From Acidobacteriota bacterium (GTDB lineage: Bacteria; Acidobacteriota; Terriglobia; UBA7540): DNA of 22,951 nucleotides. The first letter of the stretch is position 1. Each line of letters opens with the position of its first letter. Both the position numbers and the translations under genes were made by a program. The stretch lies in assembly GCA_021780055.1 (NCBI GenBank), contig JAJXZM010000129.1, positions 1-22,951 of the forward strand, given 5' to 3'. Below are positions 6,626 through 14,913 of the stretch, in pieces. The notes under the pieces were generated by a model, which did not search any database, had not been told where the DNA came from, and saw nothing but the letters and a program-made list of their open reading frames with translations.

Positions 6626-9415
6626 CTATTCGAACGTTTCCAGCCGTTTGCCGACGTTGTACCCTTCGAGCCGAAGCTGAGGCTTCTGGCTCTTGAGGTC
6701 GGACGTGGGGAACCTCGCCCAAAGCGTGCGTGACTCGCCCGGGAAAAGCGTGACGTAATTATCCTCGTACCTGACGGGCAGGACCTCTTCACCGTCCCGG
6801 CCTTTCGTCACTTCAGCACGCATGAAAAATGCAATCTGGCTGGAATGATTTTTCAGCGTGATGGCGGCGCGGGACTCAGCACCCCCGCGAACAAGCCTGC
6901 CGGAAACGCCAACGTCTGCCTTCGGCATAGTGTTGAGAGCTGTAAAATCGGCCCAGCTCTTCGGGTTCAGGATAAAGGCCTTGTCATTCTGCGGCCCGCC
7001 CAGGTCGTCATCCGTCGTTGACTGCCAGTAAACGTTGTCAACAATTGGCTTGCCGTCGCCTTCGGCAAGCTGGCAGCGGACAAAGTAAGTCGGGGTGACG
7101 CCTGGTACGCGTGGCACGGACATCACGCGTTCGCGCCCGTTCGGCGCGATGCTCAAATCCGCTAGTTCCTTCGAGAACTTCACGGTCCCGTCGAGGTTGT
7201 AGAACCGAACCGTCGCCTTGAATCCGCGATGGGTTTTCAGCGTCTGATTGACCACGTAGATATGCGCTGTCTTCCGGTCGCCCGTGGCATAGTAATCGAA
7301 CACGATGCTGACCGGCCGCATTCCCTTCTTCGCGCCGAAATACGCGCCGCCGGGCTTCAGATAGTAATCAATCAGATGTCCGAAAAACGACGGCCACTGG
7401 CTGTTGAGCATCCAGTAAAGCGTCATTTTATGCGTAGCCCAGGAGTTGGCGGCGAAGTCTTCAAATTGCGCGCGGGTATTTTCATAATGGGCCAGTTGCG
7501 CCTTCTTGCAGAAGTCTTCCGCGCCCGTGGCCGCACCGTATCGCTTTTCAACAACCTTCTGGATGGTTTCGAGCGTGCTGTTGCCGCGGTTGGCGCCCGA
7601 GTGGTAATACCAGGTCTCGTTAATAGGCCACAGCTTGTCGGCGGGAATATATTTCCTGAGGCTTTCAAACGGCGGGATCGATTCGTTGTCGCCCTGCTCC
7701 GCGCACGAACCCCGGCTGGCCGGATATTGCGGGTCGAACCAGTACGACGGCGGCCGCCACGAATACGGGCCCAGCATGTGAATCCCATCCCACAACGTGT
7801 GGCCTTGCGTGTCCTTCTTGAAATTGGACACCGTATCAACCACAGCGTTCTGCCAGTGCATTTCTTTCAGGACCTGATGATACTGGCCGCGGACTGGTTC
7901 CGGCGGACGGCCGTCGCTTCCATCCGCCCAGATAAAAGCCGCGGCGTGGTGGCGGAGGTTCCGTATGCGCGCCCGCAGGCTGGCCAGCGCCACCCAGTGG
8001 TCCTCCGCGTCCCACTGGTTCCATTTCTCCCATTGCATGCAGCACATCCAGCCCTGCATCACCGGCATACCCTCGCGGTCGGCGCGGTCGAGCATAGTGT
8101 CGTCTGCGATTTTCAGTTCCCACCGCAGCATATTCATGCCCATGTCTTTCGAGTACTCGGAAATCGCGCGGTCGCGGCTGGGGTCATTCTTGAAGAGCAG
8201 ATCGGGCGTGTAACATCCCCCGCGAATCAGAAAATCTTTACCATTCACCTTCAGATAGAAATTGCCGCCCGTCCCAACTTTGGGGAAATTGTTGTCAGAA
8301 TCGCGGTGCCGCGTGACCTTGCGGATGCCAAAGTCAATGGCCGCGGTATCAGAAACACGCCCGTCGATTCTGAATTCCAGTTTCAACTGGTAAAGCGCTG
8401 GATCGCCCCACTCATAAGGCCACCAAAGATCGGGATTGTGGACCGTGAGTTGCGAAAAGACCTCCGCCGTGAACGCTACTTCCCTGGTTTCATCAGCGCC
8501 AAGCGTCACTTTCTGCTGAAAGCTGATGGTTGGCTTGCCGGGGCGCGAAATCTCGCCGTGCAGGGTTCCGGTAACGGGCCCGGGGGCTGCGTTCCGCAGA
8601 TCACAATAGACGGTCAATTGCGCCGGGCTGAGATTCGGCAGCGGGAGATCGGTAACCACATACGGGTTCCGGACCATGACTTTGCCCGTCGAGCTCAGGA
8701 ACACCCGTTTCCATACGCCGGCGTTGCGGTCCGGAACAAAGGAGATGTCGATATGCTTTTCCGGATCCTGGTAGCCGATGTATTTCCAGTTAATCCAGTC
8801 AAGCCAGCTGTCGGCAAGTTCCACGCCGTTGACGTCCGGCAGTTTCTGCTCCGGGGTGATTTTGATGGCCAGCACGTTGGCAGTGCCGCGCTTGATATAC
8901 CTGGAGACAATAAACTCAAAGCTGTTATACATTCCGACAACATGCTTGTTGTCGGCGATCAGGTGGCCGTTCAACCACACGTCAGCGCGATAATTGATGC
9001 CATTCAGGATCAGCGAATGGACTTCCGATTCCGGCGCCTCGAAGGTCGTGCGGTACCACCAATCATGCTTCCACAAATCCGCCGGTACCGTCTGCGTAAG
9101 GTTCATGCCGACATAGAGGTTCTTGTAAACCCCTGAGTCTTCGAGCGCCTGAAGGACCGTCGCAGGCATTCTGTGGACGGGATGCCAGTGCGAAGCGTCG
9201 TAGGCTGGCGTGGAAACTTCCGAATCAGAGGCCGTAACATCCCGGGCCGAAATGAGATGCCAGCCCGTGGCAAGTTCCGATTGAAATTCTCTTTGAGCCG
9301 CGACTCCGACATGCGGAGCCAGAAAGACCGAAGCCCCTCCTACCGACGATCGCTTCAGGAATTCTCGCCGGCTCAATGTAAAATCATGTGGGGATTTCTT
9401 CGCATCTTCGCTCAT
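6626..9415 (-). CDS. Glycoside hydrolase family 2, exo-beta-D-glucosaminidase-like, Tat-exported
   Basis: The product has 929 residues, and the ATG at 9415 follows AAGGA. A twin-arginine signal (S-R-R-E-F-L at 15-20) predicts periplasmic or surface location. Domains in order are an N-terminal sugar-binding beta-sandwich (~45-245, with W-W-Y-R-T-T-F and A-D-V-W-L-N-G), an immunoglobulin-like domain (~250-365), the TIM barrel (~370-680) and C-terminal beta-sandwiches to the end. The barrel keeps the pattern of the characterised exo-beta-glucosaminidase CsxA: G-S-D at 499-501, giving D501 as acid/base, and C-A-E-Q-G at 571-575, giving E573 as nucleophile, followed by I-P-P-F-E-S-L-R. This group releases glucosamine from chitosan oligomers. 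A relative acting on mannosyl or glucosyl ends is possible. The next gene starts 139 bases downstream on the same strand. Confidence 0.85.
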   Translation of the reverse strand: MSEDAKKSPHDFTLSRREFLKRSSVGGASVFLAPHVGVAAQREFQSELATGWHLISARDVTASDSEVSTPAYDASHWHPVHRMPATVLQALEDSGVYKNLYVGMNLTQTVPADLWKHDWWYRTTFEAPESEVHSLILNGINYRADVWLNGHLIADNKHVVGMYNSFEFIVSRYIKRGTANVLAIKITPEQKLPDVNGVELADSWLDWINWKYIGYQDPEKHIDISFVPDRNAGVWKRVFLSSTGKVMVRNPYVVTDLPLPNLSPAQLTVYCDLRNAAPGPVTGTLHGEISRPGKPTISFQQKVTLGADETREVAFTAEVFSQLTVHNPDLWWPYEWGDPALYQLKLEFRIDGRVSDTAAIDFGIRKVTRHRDSDNNFPKVGTGGNFYLKVNGKDFLIRGGCYTPDLLFKNDPSRDRAISEYSKDMGMNMLRWELKIADDTMLDRADREGMPVMQGWMCCMQWEKWNQWDAEDHWVALASLRARIRNLRHHAAAFIWADGSDGRPPEPVRGQYHQVLKEMHWQNAVVDTVSNFKKDTQGHTLWDGIHMLGPYSWRPPSYWFDPQYPASRGSCAEQGDNESIPPFESLRKYIPADKLWPINETWYYHSGANRGNSTLETIQKVVEKRYGAATGAEDFCKKAQLAHYENTRAQFEDFAANSWATHKMTLYWMLNSQWPSFFGHLIDYYLKPGGAYFGAKKGMRPVSIVFDYYATGDRKTAHIYVVNQTLKTHRGFKATVRFYNLDGTVKFSKELADLSIAPNGRERVMSVPRVPGVTPTYFVRCQLAEGDGKPIVDNVYWQSTTDDDLGGPQNDKAFILNPKSWADFTALNTMPKADVGVSGRLVRGGAESRAAITLKNHSSQIAFFMRAEVTKGRDGEEVLPVRYEDNYVTLFPGESRTLWARFPTSDLKSQKPQLRLEGYNVGKRLETFE

Positions 9416-9564
9416 GGCTTTCCTTGTCCTTTCACGGCCTGTCGGTCAACTGAGGAAACAACTGGGGCGCAAGGTATCCCAACTCATGGCTGATAACTTA
9501 TCCATCGTCGAGGTCCTGCGCGCCATGAGGCGGGAAACTGCGGATTGCAAATCTGAATACAACC

Positions 9565-9636
9565 GACAGTCCGGTGTGGCCCTTTGGAAACGGCCCCAAA
9601 CCGGGGCGTTTCGGTAAGGCACCACACCGGACCGTC
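9565..9636 (-). terminator. Large two-part hairpin after the TonB receptor gene (candidate terminator)
   Basis: Bases 9569-9579 pair perfectly with 9622-9632 over 11 bp. Three more pairs (9565-9567 with 9634-9636) lie beyond one mismatch. Inside is a second hairpin: 9588-9592 with 9607-9611, then 9594-9597 with 9603-9606, one bulged G and a five-base loop. It starts 14 bases after the receptor stop codon at 9650. There is only a short U-rich tail on the minus strand, so it may be an attenuator or mRNA-stabilising structure that separates the receptor message from the GH2 gene. Confidence 0.5.
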
Positions 9637-9649
9637 ACCAACTATCAAC

Positions 9650-12600
9650 CTAGAAGAAGAACTTCAAGGCAAACTGAATTTCGCGCGGAGCCCCGGCGCC
9701 AGTCAGAAAGCCGAATTCCGGCGACCCCAATGAAGTTGTGTTAATGCCAAACTGCGGCCCTGTCTGTGCCGGCTGAAGGTCTGGATGATTCAGGATATTG
9801 AAGAACTCCGAGCGGAACTCCAGATGTGTGCGTTCGGAAGTCTTAAATTCCTTGAATATTGAAAAGTCGAAATTGTAGAAACCGGGCGCCACCACCGTGT
9901 TCTTGCCAGTATTTCCAAACGATCCTAACGGAGGATCGACAAATGCGCAGGTGTTGAAAAAGGTGTTTGGTTGGCAGGGTTTCCCGTTCGGATTCGCAAT
10001 CGTGTCCGGCCTCTGGGAGCCGTCGGAATTAGCGAAGTTCCCATTAGAATCCCCGATGGTAAACCAGTTCCCGTCGGAAAAGGTGGCAATACCCGCAACC
10101 TGCCAGCCCCCAACAACCTCATTCATAGCACCGCTCGCCCCACTTGCGAAGGGCTTGCCTTGCCCAAAAGGAAGTTCCCAAACGCCGCTGATCACGGCCC
10201 TGTTCCTGATGTCAAAATCGGAGTTTCCATACTCGATGCGGCGGTCCTGGAAGTAACGGAACCCACTGCCGTTTTGAGCCCCCAGGTTCGCGCTTGAGGA
10301 ATTGTCCAGCGAGTGCGCCCATGTATAGGTCCCCAGGACGGAGAAACCGCGGGAAAAGTTTTTCTGGACCTTCACCTGGAGCGAATTGTAAGTGGAAAAC
10401 GAATCCGAACTGAACAAGCTAATGCCTGAATCGACCGCCGGAAACGGCCTGCGCGGAGCAGTAGGCGCGCTTGGGTCTGCTGAGGGAGCCGCCTGGTTTC
10501 CATTGAGGAAATCGTAAAGCCGCGTGCCTTTCGATCCGGCATACGCGACCTCGAAAAGCGTGTCCCCCGGCAACTGGTACTGAACGCCGAAGTTCCAATC
10601 CTGCATGTAGGGTGTTGCCAAAGTCGGATCGAGGCTGAACAGGCTCGGGGTGTTTGGGTCCACAAGCGCGTTCGCTGGAAATCCATTCTGCAGGTATTGG
10701 ATATCGGGAATCGCGCAGTTCAGCGTGGAGGGATTTGAAGAAGCCGCTCCGCAGGGAGTGTTGAACGATTGAGTAACGAAGAACGGAGGGTTGAACCCCT
10801 GGCTGGGATTCGAGTACGGACCGTTTTCCTCGCCACCGTAGAAGATTCCGTAACCGCTGCGGACAACGAGCTTATCGGTCACTTTGATGGCCAGTCCGAC
10901 ACGTGGCGCAAAGTTGTTATAGTCCGGCTTGATAAGCCCTCGAGAACCGGTGGGGCTGACTGGGATAATCGATGCCAGTAACGGCGTAAGCGTGGAGGGC
11001 TGATGGTTCTTGGTGACTGCATCGGTGGGAATAATCAGGCTGCCCGTCATGAAGTTGAACGTTCCCTGGCCGTTGAATCGCTCCTGGACAGTACCGAAGA
11101 AGTCATAGCGAAGGCCCATGTTCAACGTTACGCGCGGGGTCATGCGGTAGGTGTCTTCAACGAAAAATGCGACGTTCTTACGCAGGTAATCGATATTGTG
11201 AAGGTTATTGATCGATCCGCCGTCGCTCAACCCAAGCAGGAAAGAAGCCATGCCGCTTCCTCCGGAGCCCGGCGCCGCAGGGTTATCAGTAAACCCCGGC
11301 CCGAAATCAAGACCACCTCGCGGGTCCGCGGGCTGGAAGATTGTGAATTCCTCGTGCCGAAATTCCCCGCCAAACTGGATGGTGTGTTTCCCGTGAATCG
11401 ATGTGAGACTATCAGTCACGCTGATGGTATTTTGAATCTCGTCGGAAGGCAAGTAAGTGGCGCTGCCCAAGGTTGAGGCATCAGAAAATGTGAGCTGGGG
11501 AAGGCCGCCGATGCCGGGCTCGTACGGAACTCCCGGGAATCCGAGTTGTCCGGAAACATTAGTGTTGGAGTTAAAGTTCTGCCGCTGAGACTCGAGCCGG
11601 TTATACCCTGCCCGAAACTCGTTGATCAGAGTGGGGCTGAAAATGTGGGTCTCGGCGGCCGTTGAGTTGTAACCGGTGTTCAGCTCATCTCCGTTAAAGA
11701 ACCCGCTTCCGTCCGCCAGCCCGCCAAAAGGTCCCGGAAGGATGCTGGGCTGCTGCTGACGATCAAGAACGAAAAAGGAAGTGTCCTTATTCGAAAATAC
11801 CTCGTCAAAACGGACATCAAAGTTGCTTCGATTTATGTGGTTCTTGGGGTTGCTGACATAGTTGTAGCCGGGCTGGTTGGCGTTGGCCGCCGGGTAAAGA
11901 GCCATTAAACGCATCGCCAGAGGGTCCTGCACGGCCGTGGGAATCTGGTTGACCGGTACGCCGCCACCTGTTGTCATAAAGGGCACGCCGCACAGGCCGG
12001 TCGGGCTATTTGCATCAAACTGCGTCAGGCGGGTGTTGAAGATTTCACCGGCATAGGTCGGGTTCCCATTGCAATCCAGGACGGGCTGGTTGTTTGCCGT
12101 AACGGGTGACGTCAGATCCAGTTGATTACTGAAATCACCGGACGCCTGGGCCGCAGTCGGGACCACCGAGGTGTACGTCAGACCCTGGCGGACCAGTAAC
12201 CTTTCAAAATCGCCGAAGAAGAAAGTTTTGTCCTTGCCGTTGTAAACATGAGGAATGGCAACAGGGCCGCCAATCGTGAAACCAAACTGGTTCTGCTGAT
12301 AGGGCGGCCGATTCTGGTCAAAGAAGTTCCGGGCGTCCAGCTTGTCATTACGCAGGAACTCCCACACATCGCCGTGCAGTTGGTTCGTGCCCTGCTTGAT
12401 GGACACGTTGATGACTGCGCCGTTGCCACGCCCAAACTGGGCGCTGAAAGAATTGGTTTGCACCTTGAATTCCTGAATGGCATCAACAGGCGGGCCGACT
12501 ACATAGTTGGTTTCGTTCAGCAAGTCCGTAAGATTTGAGTTGTTGTCCATTCCATTCAGGAGAAAGTTGTTCTGAAGCGAACGACCGCCATTAGCACTGA

Positions 12601-13150
12601 ACCCGTATGCGCCTTGGTCACGCGAACCCGGTTCAGCAGGCGCAGTTCCCGCTGTGAGAAGCGCAAGCTGCACAAAATTGCGTCCGTTGAGCGGCAGGTC
12701 AACCACCTGCCTGTTGTTGACGACTTGTCCCAGGCTGGATGTCTGGGTTTCCAGGACCGGCGTCGTCGACTGCACCTGAACCGTCTGAACGGTTTGTCCT
12801 ACCTGCAGAGTAACGTCAACCGCCGCCCTCTGCTGGATTTGGATAGCGAAGGGGCCCACTACCGTGGTCTTAAAACCTTCCTTCTCCACGCTCACCTTAT
12901 ACTCGCCAATGAGCAGTGGGCTGGCAACATATTCGCCGTCGGGGCCGGTCTTAGTCGTGAAAGTCGTACCCGTGTTCACATTTGTCACGGTGACTTTCGC
13001 GCCGGGAATAACGGCAGCGCTGGGATCCTTGACCGTGCCTGCTATGGATCCCGTATCGCGTTGGGCCCATACAGCAGACGGTACAAGCAACAAAACAGCC
13101 AAAGACAAAAGTGACAGAGCTACACAAATTCTCCTGCTTGATTGCAACAT
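9650..13150 (-). CDS. Oar-like TonB-dependent receptor, complete
   Basis: The product has 1166 residues. The ATG at 13150 is preceded by GGGGGA five bases away; an upstream in-frame start at 13213 lacks this and would precede the signal peptide. The signal peptide runs to S-A-V-W-A, with Q-R-D following. A carboxypeptidase-regulatory domain (~32-115, G-T-V-K-D-P-S-A-A-V-I-P-G-A-K-V) leads to a plug (V-V-D-L-P-L-N-G-R-N-F, then a G-R-S-L-Q-N-N-F-L-L-N-G-M-D-N-N block). A very long beta barrel ends in L-K-F-F-F, the aromatic C-terminus used by outer-membrane assembly. Such receptors are multiplied in Acidobacteriota and import oligosaccharides or peptides. The GH2 gene next door makes a glycan the likely cargo (inference). 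A large hairpin follows the stop codon. Confidence 0.92.
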   Translation of the reverse strand: MLQSSRRICVALSLLSLAVLLLVPSAVWAQRDTGSIAGTVKDPSAAVIPGAKVTVTNVNTGTTFTTKTGPDGEYVASPLLIGEYKVSVEKEGFKTTVVGPFAIQIQQRAAVDVTLQVGQTVQTVQVQSTTPVLETQTSSLGQVVNNRQVVDLPLNGRNFVQLALLTAGTAPAEPGSRDQGAYGFSANGGRSLQNNFLLNGMDNNSNLTDLLNETNYVVGPPVDAIQEFKVQTNSFSAQFGRGNGAVINVSIKQGTNQLHGDVWEFLRNDKLDARNFFDQNRPPYQQNQFGFTIGGPVAIPHVYNGKDKTFFFGDFERLLVRQGLTYTSVVPTAAQASGDFSNQLDLTSPVTANNQPVLDCNGNPTYAGEIFNTRLTQFDANSPTGLCGVPFMTTGGGVPVNQIPTAVQDPLAMRLMALYPAANANQPGYNYVSNPKNHINRSNFDVRFDEVFSNKDTSFFVLDRQQQPSILPGPFGGLADGSGFFNGDELNTGYNSTAAETHIFSPTLINEFRAGYNRLESQRQNFNSNTNVSGQLGFPGVPYEPGIGGLPQLTFSDASTLGSATYLPSDEIQNTISVTDSLTSIHGKHTIQFGGEFRHEEFTIFQPADPRGGLDFGPGFTDNPAAPGSGGSGMASFLLGLSDGGSINNLHNIDYLRKNVAFFVEDTYRMTPRVTLNMGLRYDFFGTVQERFNGQGTFNFMTGSLIIPTDAVTKNHQPSTLTPLLASIIPVSPTGSRGLIKPDYNNFAPRVGLAIKVTDKLVVRSGYGIFYGGEENGPYSNPSQGFNPPFFVTQSFNTPCGAASSNPSTLNCAIPDIQYLQNGFPANALVDPNTPSLFSLDPTLATPYMQDWNFGVQYQLPGDTLFEVAYAGSKGTRLYDFLNGNQAAPSADPSAPTAPRRPFPAVDSGISLFSSDSFSTYNSLQVKVQKNFSRGFSVLGTYTWAHSLDNSSSANLGAQNGSGFRYFQDRRIEYGNSDFDIRNRAVISGVWELPFGQGKPFASGASGAMNEVVGGWQVAGIATFSDGNWFTIGDSNGNFANSDGSQRPDTIANPNGKPCQPNTFFNTCAFVDPPLGSFGNTGKNTVVAPGFYNFDFSIFKEFKTSERTHLEFRSEFFNILNHPDLQPAQTGPQFGINTTSLGSPEFGFLTGAGAPREIQFALKFFF

Positions 13151-13607
13151 GAAATCCCCCAATCGAGACCCACGCCGACGCGCAATCAATCCGATGAACG
13201 GATAAGTATTCAAATTGAGTTAATGTAAGAAAAAACGCCCCAGCCCCTGTTTACAGGGTGCCCTACAATTTCGGTAGTGCTAGGTACGAAATGAAGGCGA
13301 GCGCCTTTCCCGCTGGGACGGTTAAGGCGACAGTTCCCAACTCTTACATAAAAATAATGTCCGCAAACAGAACGGATCTAAATCAACATTTGCAAAACTG
13401 TTCGTATCGCCGTTCAGAGCGTGACGATTACTATTTATCACGAAGACTTTCGGGTGTCAATCCAATTAAGTTATGAATACCTGCGTTTATTTCCTATATG
13501 TTTGGTTTTCAGAAAAGGTGCAGATATATCTACCAAGAGGCACGCGCACGACACATCACTTACGCATGCTGTTTATTCGCGGCAGAATCAGGGCTGAAAA
13601 GAAGGCC
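13151..13607. other. Intergenic leader region upstream of the complete receptor
   Basis: These 457 bases hold no convincing gene. They are AT-richer than the flanks. On the minus strand a TTGACA promoter-like element lies at 13432-13460, and two 14-base palindromes of 6-2-6 form lie at 13245-13258 (CCCTGT, TT, ACAGGG) and 13294-13307 (AAGGCG, AG, CGCCTT) inside the presumed leader. No T-run terminator is obvious after the YjbQ-like gene that stops at 13608. Confidence 0.55.
13432..13460 (-). promoter_or_regulatory. Candidate promoter for the complete TonB receptor
   Basis: On the minus strand, TTGACA at 13460-13455 is followed by a 17-base spacer and TAAATA at 13437-13432. A TG lies one base before the -10, as in extended -10 promoters. 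The implied leader to the ATG at 13150 is about 275 bases, similar in length to the leader predicted for the other receptor. The -10 matches the consensus only partly. Confidence 0.4.
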
Positions 13608-14039
13608 TTACTCGCCGATCACCTGGACCATGTAGGTTCGAAGGAGGGGCCCATCGTATTCCATGAAATAAATGGTCTGGCGCGAGCCGCGGACGATTTT
13701 GCCGTCTTCGATAGGAAAAGAACAACTGATGCCGCCCAGAATGCTTTTCAGGTGAGTTTCTGCATTGAAACCCAGGCGGCCGTCGTAATCAAGATAGCGG
13801 TGGTGGTGGTAGTTCTCGTCCTCAGGGAACAGCCGGCTGAAGTGCGTAAGGATGTCTTCTTCAAGGCATGGAATGCCTTCCGTCACCAGCAGCCCCGAAG
13901 AAGTGTGGCAGGTCATCACATTCACCAACCCCTGCTTCACGCCCGTCTTCCGGACCACTTCTTCCACCTCCGGCGTAATATTAATCGCCTCTTCAGGCTT
14001 TCGTGTCTGCACCTTGATTTTTTCAAGTTTGATAATCAT
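13608..14039 (-). CDS. YjbQ family protein (UPF0047)
   Basis: The product has 143 residues from the ATG at 14039, with AAGGCGG ten bases upstream; a longer frame from 14105 would overlap the preceding gene and adds no family sequence. It carries the small-family hallmarks: C-H-T-S-S-G-L-L-V-T-E at 44-54, a histidine run at 78-80, G-F-N-A-E-T-H-L-K-S-I-L-G-G at 90-103, and the closing Q-T-I-Y-F-M-E-Y-D-G-P block. Homologues form compact trimeric beta-rich proteins. E. coli YjbQ has weak thiamin phosphate synthase activity, and the physiological role is unsettled. It is the last gene of the SIS-PfkB-amidohydrolase row, 28 bases after the amidohydrolase stop, so it is probably co-transcribed with them. 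Confidence 0.9.
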   Translation of the reverse strand: MIIKLEKIKVQTRKPEEAINITPEVEEVVRKTGVKQGLVNVMTCHTSSGLLVTEGIPCLEEDILTHFSRLFPEDENYHHHRYLDYDGRLGFNAETHLKSILGGISCSFPIEDGKIVRGSRQTIYFMEYDGPLLRTYMVQVIGE

Positions 14040-14067
14040 GACTGGTTTTCCGCCTTGTTCCCCGCTC

Positions 14068-14913
14068 TTAATTGAGGCCCAGCAACCGCCTGGGGTTCTC
14101 ATCAAAAATCTTGTTCAGGCACCCTTCGGTAAGAGCCAGCGCGCCAAGCGCATGTACCATATTCTTGATTTCCACCCGCGGATAGTTTGAACCAAACACC
14201 ATCCGGTTGCGCAGGCTGCGTTCGAGCACCGTAGTCGGAATCTGTTTTGAAAAAACAAACTGATAAAACTCTCTTGGGCTGTCGTAGTAAAGGCAGGAGG
14301 TGTCAAGATAGACGTTTGGATACTTCAGCGACAGCGCAGTAGCCTCCCAAACCCACGGCCAGCCCCAGTGCGCAAGAACAAAATTAAGCTTGGGATAACG
14401 CGCGATGGCCTCCTCCAGCAGCATCGGATGGCCGCGCTCGATCAGCGTGGAAGGCGCCCAGCTCATCCCGGTGTGGACCAGCACTGGAATGTTCAAACCC
14501 GCCGCAGCCTCGTACAGCGCGTAGACTTTGCTGTCGCGGAGCTCGAAATCCTGCAGCGCCGGGTCCAGCTTCAGCCCTTTCATTCCCATCTTTTTGACGG
14601 CATGTTCCAATTCTTTTGCTGCGCCCTCTTTTAGGGGGTCCACGCTGGCAAACCCGATAAAGCGATTGCTGATGGAACACAATTCGGCCACCTGCTCGTT
14701 TGAGCTGACGGCGTCGCCGCGCGCCCTTTCGCAGTCGATCGGAAGCAGGACCGCGAGGTCAATGCCTGCAACGTCCATCTGCAGATGGAATGTCTCCAGC
14801 GGCTGGAAGTTGTTGCCGATCTGGAAAACATCGCGCGCCATCCGCGCGTAGTTCGGATACTTGTCCACCATTTCCTGAATCAGTACCGGGTGTGTATGAA
14901 AATCAATTTTCAT
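14068..14913 (-). CDS. Amidohydrolase family protein (PF04909-type TIM barrel)
   Basis: The product has 281 residues. The ATG at 14913 overlaps the TGA of the PfkB gene (ATGA, 4 bases), a sign of translational coupling. The metal-binding H-T-H is at 6-8 (D-F-H-T-H-P), with H147 (V-H-T-G-M-S) and H182 (A-H-W-G-W-P-W). The usual final ligand or base, Asp in G-S/T-D-Y-P, is replaced by Asn: G-S-N-Y-P-R at 241-246, codon AAC. Relatives hydrolyse or decarboxylate small cyclic compounds, for example 2-pyrone-4,6-dicarboxylate lactonase, lactonases and ACMSD. Given its place between a sugar kinase and YjbQ, a sugar lactone is a plausible substrate, but this is inference and the Asn may change or reduce activity. 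Confidence 0.85.
   Translation of the reverse strand: MKIDFHTHPVLIQEMVDKYPNYARMARDVFQIGNNFQPLETFHLQMDVAGIDLAVLLPIDCERARGDAVSSNEQVAELCSISNRFIGFASVDPLKEGAAKELEHAVKKMGMKGLKLDPALQDFELRDSKVYALYEAAAGLNIPVLVHTGMSWAPSTLIERGHPMLLEEAIARYPKLNFVLAHWGWPWVWEATALSLKYPNVYLDTSCLYYDSPREFYQFVFSKQIPTTVLERSLRNRMVFGSNYPRVEIKNMVHALGALALTEGCLNKIFDENPRRLLGLN

Noticed and set aside
7229..9136. Plus-strand open frame of 635 codons antisense to the GH2 gene
   Set aside because: It lies wholly within the GH2 gene on the other strand, shows no family motifs, and its composition (many R, H, V, P) is typical of a GC-rich antisense shadow.
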